In this document: in pieces, positions 1 to 8,417 of the stretch
Numbering within the stretch: the first letter of the stretch is position 1
Layout of the letters: the number at the start of each line of letters is the position of its first letter
Assembly (NCBI RefSeq): GCF_000614585.1
Contig: NZ_BAKX01000002.1
Coordinates: forward strand, 248,001 to 312,000
Reading direction: 5' to 3'
DNA: 64,000 nucleotides
Source: Porphyromonas gingivicanis JCM 15907
Lineage (GTDB): Bacteria > Bacteroidota > Bacteroidia > Bacteroidales > Porphyromonadaceae
Notes under the pieces: generated by a model
Told to the model about the DNA's origin: nothing
Seen by the model: the letters and a program-made list of their open reading frames with translations, nothing else
Database searches by the model: none
Position numbers and translations under genes: made by a program

Positions 1-140
1 AACATAAGCACCTTACGCCCATCAATAATCACTTCCGTGTCTTGTTCGGACTCTATCTTACGGAAATAGGGGTATATCCCCATAGCTTGAGCTTCTTGAG
101 GGGCCGTATAGGAGGCCAATTTTTCTTGGAGTATTTTCAT
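1..140 (-). CDS. Serine palmitoyltransferase-like enzyme, N-terminal part (runs off window)
   Basis: Only the first 46 codons are present, starting at the ATG complementary to 138-140. The visible protein begins MKILQEKLASYTAPQ and contains the stretch GIYPYFRKIES followed by TEVIIDGRKVLM. This resembles the start of the Bacteroidales alpha-oxoamine synthase family, specifically the serine palmitoyltransferase that joins serine to an acyl-CoA in sphingolipid synthesis. The PLP-binding part lies outside the window, so 8-amino-7-oxononanoate synthase or glycine C-acetyltransferase cannot be excluded. It reads in the same direction as rnc, 51 bases upstream. Confidence 0.6.
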   Translation of the reverse strand, partial: MKILQEKLASYTAPQEAQAMGIYPYFRKIESEQDTEVIIDGRKVLM

Positions 141-158
141 ATTACTATTATTACACTG

Positions 159-178
159 TAAGAAGTTACTACTTCTTA
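159..178 (-). terminator. Small hairpin after rnc
   Basis: TAAGAAGT and ACTTCTTA form an 8-bp perfect stem with a 4-base loop just downstream of the rnc stop. There is no clear T-run, so it may be a weak terminator or chance. Confidence 0.35.
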
Positions 179-191
179 AGTACAATTTGGG

Positions 192-973
192 TTAATTGGT
201 CGAAGAGGGAGGGGCAGATTTTTTACGAAGAACTGCCAGCGCATGCTTAGCAGCCACCTGCTCAGAACCTTTTTTAGTAGAACTTTTTCCTTCCCCTAAA
301 GCAACGCCATCTACATACACTCGGGAGACAAAAGTACAATGAGGACCTGGATTGTGGTGTACGAGACGGAAATCTATCTCTATCTTTTCTTTAAGTCCCC
401 ACTCAAGTAACTTATTTTTAAAGTTGATACCTAAGTCGGGGTTTTCCTGATTGATTTCTTCAAAAATAGAAATCATCTTTTGGCGAACAAACCTCTCTGC
501 TTGCTCAAAACCCTTGTCCAAAAAGATAGCTCCTACAATAGCTTCTAAAGCATTGCCCAAAGCATCTTTTGCCAAAGGGTTGTTTTTATTCTTAATAAGT
601 ACTTTATCTATACCTATTCGCTTGGCAATGGAGTCTCCAATCTCTCGAGACACAATGCGTGCTTTCTTCTCAGACATTGGCCCTACGAGCTGTCGGGATA
701 CTTCAAATAGAGATATTTGGAAACAATAGCCCCAATGACACTGTCTCCCAAAAACTCTAAACGGTCGTTATCCTTTTGATTAGAATGCCTTTGCGCTCCT
801 GTTTGATGGCAAGAAGGGTCTATAAGAGCCAAGCGATAGTATTCCTTATTGCGAATACTAAAATCCAGAATACTCTCCAACACAGCCCAATTTGGCTCGT
901 TCTTCTTCTTCCTAAATTTACCAAAATAGTTAGAGGAAAAAAAGTTCAAAACCGTCGCCCAATTCATAGACAA
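192..973 (-). CDS. rnc: Ribonuclease III (single-base frameshift in this sequence)
   Basis: Double-strand RNA endonuclease that processes rRNA precursors and structured mRNAs. The N-terminal half (683-973) carries the signature NDRLEFLGDSVIGAI. The C-terminal half (192-677) carries the second catalytic helix (ALEAIVGAIFLDKG) and a dsRNA-binding domain ending near KGSEQVAAKHALAVL. The two halves sit in different frames: the first ends KYPDSS-stop and the second resumes at VGPMSEKKARIVSRE. One added base near 687 joins them into a protein of about 260 residues, normal for the family. The upstream position of fabF and acpP matches other Bacteroidales. A terminator separates it from fabF, so it probably has its own promoter. 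Confidence 0.92.
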
Positions 974-1013
974 TGTAATGATTGTGTATTGAGAGTTATA
1001 CTATCAAACAAAG

Positions 1014-1057
1014 AGTAAGGGACACCCTTTACATATATCAAGGAGATGTCCCTTACT
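1014..1057 (-). terminator. Terminator after fabF
   Basis: An 11-bp perfect inverted repeat (AGTAAGGGACA / TGTCCCTTACT) lies 45 bases past the fabF stop and is followed on the minus strand by T-rich sequence. It should end the acpP-fabF transcript before rnc. Confidence 0.7.
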
Positions 1058-1101
1058 TCATTTAGCCAATTTTATACAGCATTGAGCCTATCACAAAATA
1101 C

Positions 1102-2354
1102 TTATTGGTATTTCTTAAAGAGTACGGAAGCATTATGACCACCAAAACCAAAAGTATTGGATATAGCTACCCGTACATCTCTCTTACAAGGCTTGTTGTA
1201 CGTATAATTCAACGATGGATCTACTTCTGGATCGTCATCATCGTCTGAGTGATTAATCGTGGGAGGAATAATATTTTCTGCCACAGACTTCACGGCAACG
1301 AATGCCTCCAAAGCCCCAGCAGCCCCCAACAGGTGTCCCGTCATTGATTTCGTCGAGCTAATGTTCAAGCGAGTAGCATGCTCTCCAAAGACAGCTTTTA
1401 TGGCTTTAACCTCGCTAACATCTCCTACTGGAGTACTCGTACCGTGAACGTTGATATAATCCACATCGGCAGGAGTCATACCTGAGTCTTCCAGCACACG
1501 CTTCATAACGAGCTGTGCGCCCAATCCCTCGGGATGACTTGCTGTAAGATGGTGAGCATCGGCAGAAAGACCGAAGCCTCCAAACTCGGCATATATCTTT
1601 GCCCCACGAGCAAGAGCATGCTCTAACTCTTCCAAGATAAGCACACAACTACCCTCTCCCAATACAAAGCCGTCACGACTCTTACTGAAAGGACGACTTG
1701 CCGTCTGAGGACTATCATTGCGTGTTGAAAGAGCGTTCATCGCTGTAAAACCACCAATACCAGCAGCAGTAACAGATGCCTCACTACCACCTGCAAGCAT
1801 CATATCTGCCTTACCTAAACGGATCATAATGGCAGCATCGATAATTGCGTTAGTAGATGAAGCACAAGCAGAAGCTACAGAATAGTTAGGGCCATTGAAT
1901 CCATACTCGATAGATACTAACCCTGCAGCGATGTCTGAAATCATCTTAGGAATAAAGAACGGATTGAAACGAGGTCCCACTTCGGGAGAGTATTGCATTA
2001 CTTCCTCTTCGAAAGTAGTCAAACCTCCGATCCCCGATGATATAATAACCCCTACACGTTCTTTATTGATCTTTTCAAGATCTACCGCTGCATCCTCAAG
2101 AGCTTGCTTGGCAGTAACCAATGCAAACTGGGTGTAGCGGTCGTAACGACGAGCCTCCTTACGATCAAAGTGATCCGTTGGGACAAAGTTCTTTACTTCA
2201 CAAGCGAATGTGGTTTTGAACTTCGAAGCATCAAAGAGGGTGATAGGGCTGCCCCACTCTTGCCCTCCAAGAGATTATCCCAAGTCTCACCAGCACTATT
2301 CCCCAAGGGGGTCAAGGCTCCAAGACCGGTAACTACGACTCTTTTGAATTCCAT
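1102..2354 (-). CDS. fabF: 3-oxoacyl-ACP synthase II (frameshift near the N-terminus)
   Basis: Condensing enzyme of fatty-acid elongation, adding malonyl-ACP to an acyl chain. The start ATG (2352-2354) gives MEFKRVVVTGLGALTPLG, and the open frame then shifts at a GGG run at 2246-2248 (plus strand). Adding one base restores SGAAPITLFDASKF and a 417-residue protein, the usual length. The catalytic Cys (SVASACASS, residue 164 by my count) and the two His (NVHGTSTPVGD and SMTGHLLGAAG) are all present. It begins one base after the acpP stop, so the two are surely co-transcribed. FabF is a core enzyme, so the frameshift is most likely a sequencing error. Confidence 0.95.
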
Positions 2355-2355
2355 A

Positions 2356-2589
2356 TTACTTATGGCTTTCGATATACTTAACAGCGTCGCCTACAGTTTG
2401 GATCTTTTGAGCATCTTCATCAGGAATCTTCATATCGAACTCCTGCTCAAAGCCCATCATTAGCTCCACAGTATCGAGTGAGTCTGCACCCAAATCTGTA
2501 GTGAAGTTAGCTTCCATTGTTACTTCGCTTGCTTCAACACCAAGCTTATCTACGATAAGTTCTACTACTTTTTCTTGAATTTCGTTCAT
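2356..2589 (-). CDS. acpP: Acyl carrier protein
   Basis: A 77-residue acidic protein with the phosphopantetheine attachment motif [14 protein letters not shown]; the Ser of DSL takes the prosthetic group. Length and sequence are textbook for AcpP, the soluble carrier of growing acyl chains in type II fatty-acid synthesis. It is the first gene of an acpP-fabF operon. A TAnnTTTG element 160 bases upstream could be its promoter. No anomalies. Confidence 0.97.
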   Translation of the reverse strand: MNEIQEKVVELIVDKLGVEASEVTMEANFTTDLGADSLDTVELMMGFEQEFDMKIPDEDAQKIQTVGDAVKYIESHK

Positions 2590-2751
2590 TGTTTTACTCT
2601 GTTTAGAGGGTTTATTATTTATCTAATTACTCACTTACCAAAAACTTACAAGTTCTCCATACGCTTATAGAGAGCTCAAATAATAGTACCTTTCATACTA
2701 TCTTTGCCACAAAGAAAGGCATTTTTGCCCAACCTGAGACAAACTCGGTAG

Positions 2752-2759
2752 CAAATATA
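2752..2759 (-). promoter_or_regulatory. -7 element, probable acpP-fabF promoter
   Basis: TATATTTG on the minus strand matches the Bacteroidetes -7 consensus TAnnTTTG. A TTTG lies only 13 bases further up, which is shorter than usual, so the -33 box is uncertain. Confidence 0.5.
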
Positions 2760-2813
2760 CAACTTTCTTGCACAAAGATTACACATCTGTGCGAATAATC
2801 TTGACTATAAAAG

Positions 2814-3388
2814 ATGAAAAGAATTGCAATTTTTGCCAGTGGTAACGGTAGCAATGCCGAGAATTTGATAGCTCAATTGGGCGAAAAAGAGGGATGTTCC
2901 TTTCCCATTATCGTGTGTGACAACCTCAAAGCAGGTGTTTGGGAGAGGGCTAAAAAACTGGGAGTTAGATGCGTGCACTTCTCTCGAACGGAACTCGCTG
3001 AGGGAGGTGCCGTCTGTGAACTTCTGAAAAAAGAAGGCATCGACCTCATCGTTTTGGCTGGTTTTTTAGGTAAAATATCGGGACCTCTTTTGGAACAATT
3101 CGGTGGACACATTGTAAATATCCACCCTGCCTTCTACCTCAATTTGGAGGCAAGGGGATGTATGGGCACCATGTGCATGAGGCGGTGCTTGCTCACAACG
3201 AACGCTTTTCGGGTATAACAATACACTTTGTAGATGCAGAGTATGACCATGGAGCTACTATATGTCAAGTAACCTGCCCCGTATATCCCGAAATAGATAC
3301 CCCAGACACATTGGCAAATCGCATCCATCGTTTGGAGCATATCTACTTTCCTATCGTAGTGCGAGATTTAGTACAACGTATGGAGTAG
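2814..3388 (+). CDS. purN: Phosphoribosylglycinamide formyltransferase (frameshift)
   Basis: Transfers a formyl group from 10-formyltetrahydrofolate to GAR in purine synthesis. The N-terminal part MKRIAIFASGNGSNAENLI is the phosphate-binding loop, and VNIHPA contains the catalytic His. The frame breaks at 3130-3131. Restoring one C gives LLPQFGGKGMYGHHVHEAVLAHN, split here by the frame change, and then HFVDAEYDHGATICQ with the catalytic Asp. The rebuilt protein is about 191 residues, typical of PurN. It is divergent from acpP and 40 bases ahead of nth. Confidence 0.92.
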
Positions 3389-3428
3389 TCTCTCTCTGAA
3401 ATAAAATAACCCATAAGAATCTCTTTCT

Positions 3429-4088
3429 ATGACCCGACAAGAACGCTTCAAGCATATCATAAGGTATTTTGAAGAAAATATGCCCATAGCAGAAACGGAG
3501 TTGGACTACACGACTCCGTTTGAACTTCTGGTCGCCGTCATTCTTTCGGCACAGTGTACCGACAAGAGGGTAAATATGGTTACCCCTCAACTCTTTAAGC
3601 AGTTCCCTACGGCAGAGCAACTCGCTACTGCCGAAGTAGGGGAGATTTACGAACTTATCAAGAGCATCAGTTACCCTAACAATAAGGCAAAACACCTTTC
3701 TGCTATGGCTAAGATGCTATGTGATACGTTCCAAGGAGAAGTCCCCTCCCAGCGAGAAGACTTGATGAAGTTGCCAGGAGTAGGGCGCAAAACAGCTAAT
3801 GTAATAGCTTCTGTGGTGTTCGATCAGCCTGCTATGGCGGTAGATACACACGTTTTTCGTATCTCCAATCGTCTGGGACTAACAACCAACTCGAAAACGC
3901 CTCGTCAAACGGAGGAGACTTTAGTCAAATATATCCCAGAACACCTAATCCCCAAGGCGCATCATTGGCTCATACTACACGGCAGATATGTATGCGTGGC
4001 ACGCAAACCCAAGTGTGAAGAGTGTGGACTCACCCCTTACTGTCGTTATTACGCTACCCAGCAACGCTCTTCGATAAACATTGAATAA
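3429..4088 (+). CDS. nth: Endonuclease III, DNA glycosylase/AP lyase
   Basis: Base-excision repair enzyme removing oxidised pyrimidines and nicking the abasic site. The 219-residue protein has the helix-hairpin-helix LPGVGRKTANV with the catalytic Lys, the catalytic Asp in AVDTHVFRISNRLG, and a C-terminal 4Fe-4S cluster with spacing C-x6-C-x2-C-x5-C (CVARKPKCEECGLTPYC). All key residues are intact. It follows purN closely and is probably co-transcribed with it. Confidence 0.96.
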   Translation: MTRQERFKHIIRYFEENMPIAETELDYTTPFELLVAVILSAQCTDKRVNMVTPQLFKQFPTAEQLATAEVGEIYELIKSISYPNNKAKHLSAMAKMLCDTFQGEVPSQREDLMKLPGVGRKTANVIASVVFDQPAMAVDTHVFRISNRLGLTTNSKTPRQTEETLVKYIPEHLIPKAHHWLILHGRYVCVARKPKCEECGLTPYCRYYATQQRSSINIE

Positions 4089-4117
4089 TTATAGATCTTC
4101 CATCCTTCCCCCCCCCC

Positions 4118-4135
4118 AAAAAAAACATTTCAATC
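4118..4135. repeat. C10-A8 homopolymer tract upstream of the protease promoter
   Basis: Ten consecutive C followed by eight A, ten bases before the -33 box of the protease promoter. Such tracts can change length by strand slippage. The true length is uncertain because homopolymers appear under-called throughout this sequence. Confidence 0.8.
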
Positions 4136-4145
4136 CATTTATACG

Positions 4146-4178
4146 TTGTTTATATATTAAAAGTATTGTGTATATTTG
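4146..4178 (+). promoter_or_regulatory. Promoter of the subtilisin-like protease
   Basis: TTG at 4146-4148, a 22-base spacer and TATATTTG at 4171-4178 fit the Bacteroidetes -33/-7 pattern. The expected leader is about 125 bases. Confidence 0.65.
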
Positions 4179-4308
4179 CAAATATAAATAGGTCAGATCA
4201 TAAAACGGTTCTCTTTATGCCTAAATTCATCTTAAACGGTAAAAGAGTTGATCTGCAAACAAGCATGCAAAGAATATTTTGTGTTTAACTTTTAACAAAC
4301 AATAGCGT

Positions 4309-5823
4309 ATGGATAAGAAAAAACGTTATTTGGTGACCTACACCAAAGGGGATGTTAGTAAAACCACTGCCGTCAGTATTTTGAATGTACCTAAAACAAG
4401 GTGCAAAGATGGGGTTACCACAATGGCTCTTGAGGAAGTTCCAGCAAGTTCGGATGTTTTACACTTCGAAAAGTTGGGGGTTTCTGCATTAGAACTCTCT
4501 GAAGAAGAAGTAAAAATCCTTCAAAACAGCAAAGAAGTACTCTCTGTTGAGGAAGACTATGAAGTACATGCCTTAGATTTTGATCAAAAGGACTTTTTGA
4601 ATTCCTTTTTAGAAGATGATGGAGATTATGACTTTGAGGATGAGAGTTTTGAAGATGAGTATATGGACGAAGATTATGACTTAGACTCAGAGATAGAAGC
4701 TGAAGAATATCCTAATCTTCGAGATTTCCGATTAAGAGGAAAAAAAGTCCGTCGACCCAAGTTAAAGAAAAAGAAACGACCAATACAGCCTTGGTGGCCT
4801 GGTGCTCGCCCAGGTTCTATTCCCCCCATTGCAGTGCTGCCCCGATGGAAACAACGTATCGTAAGAGCAGTCTTGAGAGATGTGTATGTTTCTTTGCTTA
4901 GGAATCTCAGATACTCTTCTCCTGCTCCAACTCCTCCATCGTATCAAGATTATCCTTGGAATATGGAGTTAGTAAACGCCCCTGCTGCTTGGAGAAGAAA
5001 AATTACGGGTAAAGGAGTTAATGTAGCAGTTCTTGATAGTGGCATTGCTTCTCACGTGGACTTAAGCATTTCTGGAGGAGTTTCCTTCGTAGCAGGGGAG
5101 AGTAGCTTCAATGATCGAAATGGACATGGAACCCATTGTGCTGGTATTCTTGCCGCAAAAAATAACTCTACAGGAGTAGTTGGTGTGGCTCCCGATGTAA
5201 ACCTTTTTGCCGTTAAGGTGCTAGGGGATAATTGTTCAGGATTTACCTCAGATATTATAGCTGCTTTAGAGTGGTGTTTGAAGAATAATATCCAAGTGGC
5301 AAGTATGAGTCTTGGGGGGGCCTATGGACCTTCTCTAGCATATGCTTCCATTATAGAGCGTTGTCAAGATAGAGGCTTGGCAGTTGTAGTTGCTGCGGGT
5401 AATTCTTTCCAAACAAGTTATCCATGGGTAAATGGTCCTGCGAACACTTTTGTCCCTAATACACCGAATGCAAGTCCTATTGCGGTGGGAGCAGTCGATA
5501 GAAGAGGTAGAATAGCAAATTTTTCTTCCAGAGGTCGTAGAAGCAACGAATGGAACCCTGTAACTTGTGTTGCCCCAGGAGTTAGAATAAATTCGACATA
5601 TCTCAAAAATGGATATACGGAACTTTCTGGCACCAGTATGGCCTGTCCTCATGTTGCTGGATTGGTAGCTCTCCTAACCCAGAAATATGCAGATGTTCCA
5701 GCCAATAGAAGAGTGGCTTTGATTAAGAACATTATAGCCAATACTTCGATGGATCTCGGAGATAATGCATTTGACGAAACTTATGGAGCAGGATTAATAA
5801 ACTGTGATGCCGCTGTTTCATAA
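4309..5823 (+). CDS. Subtilisin-like serine protease (S8) with built-in propeptide
   Basis: A 504-residue S8 peptidase with the complete triad by my count: Asp243 (AVLDSGIASH), His273 (NGHGTHCAG) and Ser443 (SGTSMACPHVAG), plus the oxyanion Asn in AAGNS. Residues 1-90 look like an inhibitor-I9 propeptide ending YEVHAL. A very acidic stretch follows (about 102-133), then a basic one (RLRGKKVRRPKLKKKKR), a plausible processing linker. I see no signal peptide and no T9SS tail, so an intracellular protease or an unusual export route are both possible. A paralogous free propeptide gene sits directly downstream. Substrate unknown. Confidence 0.93.
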   Translation: MDKKKRYLVTYTKGDVSKTTAVSILNVPKTRCKDGVTTMALEEVPASSDVLHFEKLGVSALELSEEEVKILQNSKEVLSVEEDYEVHALDFDQKDFLNSFLEDDGDYDFEDESFEDEYMDEDYDLDSEIEAEEYPNLRDFRLRGKKVRRPKLKKKKRPIQPWWPGARPGSIPPIAVLPRWKQRIVRAVLRDVYVSLLRNLRYSSPAPTPPSYQDYPWNMELVNAPAAWRRKITGKGVNVAVLDSGIASHVDLSISGGVSFVAGESSFNDRNGHGTHCAGILAAKNNSTGVVGVAPDVNLFAVKVLGDNCSGFTSDIIAALEWCLKNNIQVASMSLGGAYGPSLAYASIIERCQDRGLAVVVAAGNSFQTSYPWVNGPANTFVPNTPNASPIAVGAVDRRGRIANFSSRGRRSNEWNPVTCVAPGVRINSTYLKNGYTELSGTSMACPHVAGLVALLTQKYADVPANRRVALIKNIIANTSMDLGDNAFDETYGAGLINCDAAVS

Positions 5824-5837
5824 AAACTAAACAATAG

Positions 5838-5887
5838 GAAGTGGTCTTCTTCGAAGTAAAAAGGTAGAAGACCGCTTCTTTTTATTT
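5838..5887 (+). terminator. Terminator between protease and free propeptide gene
   Basis: A 13-bp stem (GAAGTGGTCTTCT / AGAAGACCGCTTC, one G-T pair) is followed by a T-rich run. It ends 15 bases before the next start codon, so the small gene would be expressed by read-through or by a promoter overlapping the hairpin. Confidence 0.8.
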
Positions 5888-5902
5888 ACTATTTCATTTT
5901 TT

Positions 5903-6142
5903 ATGAGTGCACTACACCCACAATTAGAAGAATTTCTAAGAAAAAGCAACGAGAATGATCTTTTTGAGGTCTTGATTGTAATCCAAGAGGGAAAAAGTAT
6001 TCCTCCTTTGGGAACGGAGAAGATTCATGTTTTAAGCCCTAGTATACTATCGGTCTCTCTTACCAGTAAGCAAATCCTCTCTTTGTCTGAGCACCCTGAT
6101 ATACTATCTATAGAGTCTAACTCCGAAGTTCACGCTCTTTGA
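5903..6142 (+). CDS. Free-standing I9-like protease propeptide (candidate inhibitor)
   Basis: A 79-residue protein with no signal peptide. It matches the propeptide of the upstream protease: here SVSLTSKQILSLSEHPDIL then SIESNSEVHAL; there LELSEEEVKILQNSKEVLSV then EEDYEVHAL. It stops exactly where the protease propeptide would join the linker. Known free I9 proteins (yeast and fungal protease-B inhibitors) bind and inhibit or help fold subtilisins; that role is inferred here. It could be a remnant of a duplicated protease, but no catalytic domain follows and the frame is intact. Confidence 0.75.
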   Translation: MSALHPQLEEFLRKSNENDLFEVLIVIQEGKSIPPLGTEKIHVLSPSILSVSLTSKQILSLSEHPDILSIESNSEVHAL

Positions 6143-6173
6143 AAGAGTAAGTTGTTCAAAAAACTATTGTAGG

Positions 6174-6211
6174 GTCTCTTAAAAAGGCGATGAAAAGCCT
6201 TTTTAAGAGAC
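6174..6211 (+). terminator. Long perfect hairpin after the propeptide gene
   Basis: A 15-bp perfect inverted repeat (GTCTCTTAAAAAGGC and its complement) with an 8-base loop, 32 bases past the stop. The A/T block inside the stem could act as the release run in either direction. Confidence 0.7.
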
Positions 6212-6618
6212 TTGGTAGTTTACGTCATTTTGAAACGTATTGCAAAAAATATATATAGGATGAGATAGACTGTAAATACTAATTCTCATCTAATTTTCAT
6301 TACCTAACTATCATAAAAAACAAGGCAGAAAATAATTGTTAATAATACATAGTCAGTATCTTATTATGTAATCATATCGAATGACTCTATGAACATATAG
6401 AACCCATCAGTGCTTTCAGACGAAAGCATTAACCCTTTTAGGGAAAAGCATAGACCTTTCTGAGCGTTAGGATTATTCCTTTTGAGGCAGCTCTTTAGTG
6501 ATATCTATTGGGGGACTCCCCCCTCTCTTTTCTCTCCAACATCTTTACAGAAGCTCTATTATCGGAAAAACTATCATTACAGCCACAAGGATTTTTCTAC
6601 ACCACGGAAGAGCCCATA
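6212..6618. other. AT-rich intergenic region
   Basis: About 400 bases with no convincing gene. It holds one copy of the dispersed repeat at 6401-6441 and a small GGGGGACTCCCCC palindrome near 6510. No promoter with both boxes was found. Confidence 0.6.
6401..6441 (+). repeat. Dispersed intergenic repeat, copy A
   Basis: Starts AACCCATCAGTG and contains a 19-base string (6421-6439, beginning CGAAAGCATTAACC) found identically at 23142-23160. See copies at about 23.1, 41.0 and 54.0 kb. Confidence 0.6.
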
Positions 6619-6653
6619 AAAAAGCACCTCAGAAATTCTTCTAAGGTGCTTTT
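6619..6653 (-). terminator. Terminator after aspA (bidirectional)
   Basis: AAAAGCACCT and AGGTGCTTTT pair perfectly around a 14-base loop, with T-runs on both strands. It lies 71 bases past the aspA stop. Confidence 0.75.
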
Positions 6654-6723
6654 GTTTTTAGTAATGCTTATAGGGAGAGGGGCAAGAAATTTTCGAAGCT
6701 TGCGTTATCTCCTCTCTATGAGC

Positions 6724-8153
6724 TTACTTCAAAGGCTTGATATGCTGTAAGTTTACAGGCTTAATCATATTCTCAGGACTCAAGATGGTATCCAAGTCTT
6801 CCTTGGTAAGGATGCCATGCTCCAATACGAGGTCGTACACGCCACGACCCGTTTCCATCGCCTCTTTGGCAATCTTGGTTGAGTTCTTATATCCAATAAC
6901 AGGGTTCAATGCAGTTACGATACCGATACTGTTGCGGATGTAGTTGCGACAATCTTCTTCGTTGGCAGTAATACCATCTACACAGAGTAGGCGGAAGGTG
7001 TCCATACCATTGATCAAGAGATCACAGCTCTCGAAACAGCATTGTGCCATAACGGGTTCCATAGCATTTAGCTCCATTTGAGCAGCATCTCCTGCTAAGG
7101 TTACAGTCAGGTCGTTACCCATTACCTTGTAGCATACTTGGCTCAATACCTCTGGGATAACGGGGTTCACTTTACCAGGCATAATAGAAGAACCGGGTTG
7201 CATAGCAGGTACGTTAATTTCGTGCAATCCGCAACGAGGTCCAGAAGCTAACAAACGAATATCATTGCCAATTTTATTGAGCTTAACAGCAATGCGCTTG
7301 AGGGCAGAAGAGTAACCAATCATCACCGAAGTATCACTGGTAGCCCCTACAAGGTCTTTGGTCAGCTTAATGTCCCAACCTGTAATCTCTGCTGTGGCTT
7401 TGACACAAGCCTCTGCATAACCAGGTTCTGAACAGATACCTGTACCGATAGCCGTAGCTCCCATATTGATGGTGAGGAATTGCTTTGCAGCAAAATCAAG
7501 GTACTCGATTTCCTCTTCGAGGATAGAGCAAAGCCACCGAACGTTTGTCCTAAAGACATAGGTACAGCATCTTCGAGCTGAGTACGTCCCATCTTTAAGA
7601 TGTGGGCAAACTCTTCGCTCTTCTTTCTAAGAGAACGGATAAGCTCTTCGAGATGAGGCTTCAAAGCAAGATGCTTAGCATACAGCCCTAAATGAATAGC
7701 GGTAGGATAGGCGTCATTGGTAGACTGGCTGCAATTAACGTGGTCGTTAGGTTGTAGGTACTGATACTCTCCAGCCTGGTGTCCCATGAGTTGAAGCCCA
7801 CGGTTACAAATCACCTCATTGGCATTCATATTGGTGGTAGTACCCGCTCCTCCCTGTATCATATCGATTGGGAATTGGTCGTGATGTTTGCCTTCAATAA
7901 TCTCACGACAAGCACCAACGATAGCATCGTATTGCTCTTTGGTAAGGAGTCCATGAGCATAGTTGGCTATAGCTGCCCCCCACTTGGTGTAAGCCAAACC
8001 GTTGATAAAAAGAGGGTACTGGTCGAGGCGGAAGTTACTTATACGAAAATTCTCAATGCCTCGGAGTGTTTGCACTCCATAGAGTTTATCTACGGGAATC
8101 TCTCTCTCGCCGAGAAGGTCGCTTTCAATGCGCACTTTATTGTTCGTATCCAT
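6724..8153 (-). CDS. aspA: Aspartate ammonia-lyase (frameshift)
   Basis: Converts aspartate to fumarate and ammonia, feeding fumarate respiration in anaerobes. The protein starts MDTNNKVRIESDLLGEREIP and contains the superfamily signature GSSIMPGKVNP. It also has the expected GGAGTTTNMNANEVI and HVNCSQSTNDAYPTA segments. The frame breaks near 7527: the upstream half ends QTFGGFA and the downstream half resumes SILEEEIEYLDFAAKQF. One added base gives about 476 residues, normal for AspA (fumarase C is shorter and less similar). Its neighbour mdh acts in the same C4-acid branch. Confidence 0.94.
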
Positions 8154-8210
8154 CGTATATGGTTATTTAATGTGTTATACTTGTCGAACGTTGAAATTTG
8201 ATATGTTCCG

Positions 8211-8239
8211 CAAAGGTACACTTAAATATCTAAAAACAA
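8211..8239 (-). promoter_or_regulatory. aspA promoter
   Basis: On the minus strand TTG (8237-8239), an 18-base spacer and TACCTTTG (8211-8218). The leader to the aspA start is about 50 bases. Confidence 0.65.
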
Positions 8240-8344
8240 CGCTCTTAGCAAGAAATAAGCCCTTTTGTAGCTTCTCATCGTTGTATCTTAACTCTTCAAG
8301 GAATAAGTTCCAGAGAGGTGTCAAAAGTTTCTATCAATAAAAAA

Positions 8345-8379
8345 AGAAGTAGTACCCGAATGTGTCAGATACTACTTCT
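8345..8379 (-). terminator. Terminator after mdh
   Basis: A 10-bp perfect stem (AGAAGTAGTA / TACTACTTCT) lies 38 bases past the mdh stop and is followed on the minus strand by TTTTT. Confidence 0.75.
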
Positions 8380-8417
8380 CCTACGGAGACTTCTTAATAG
8401 TCTCTCTGGGATTAGAC

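Noticed and set aside
192-2354. rnc and fabF as pseudogenes
   Set aside because: Both halves are intact in family terms, the lesions are single bases in runs, and the same lesion type recurs throughout the window.
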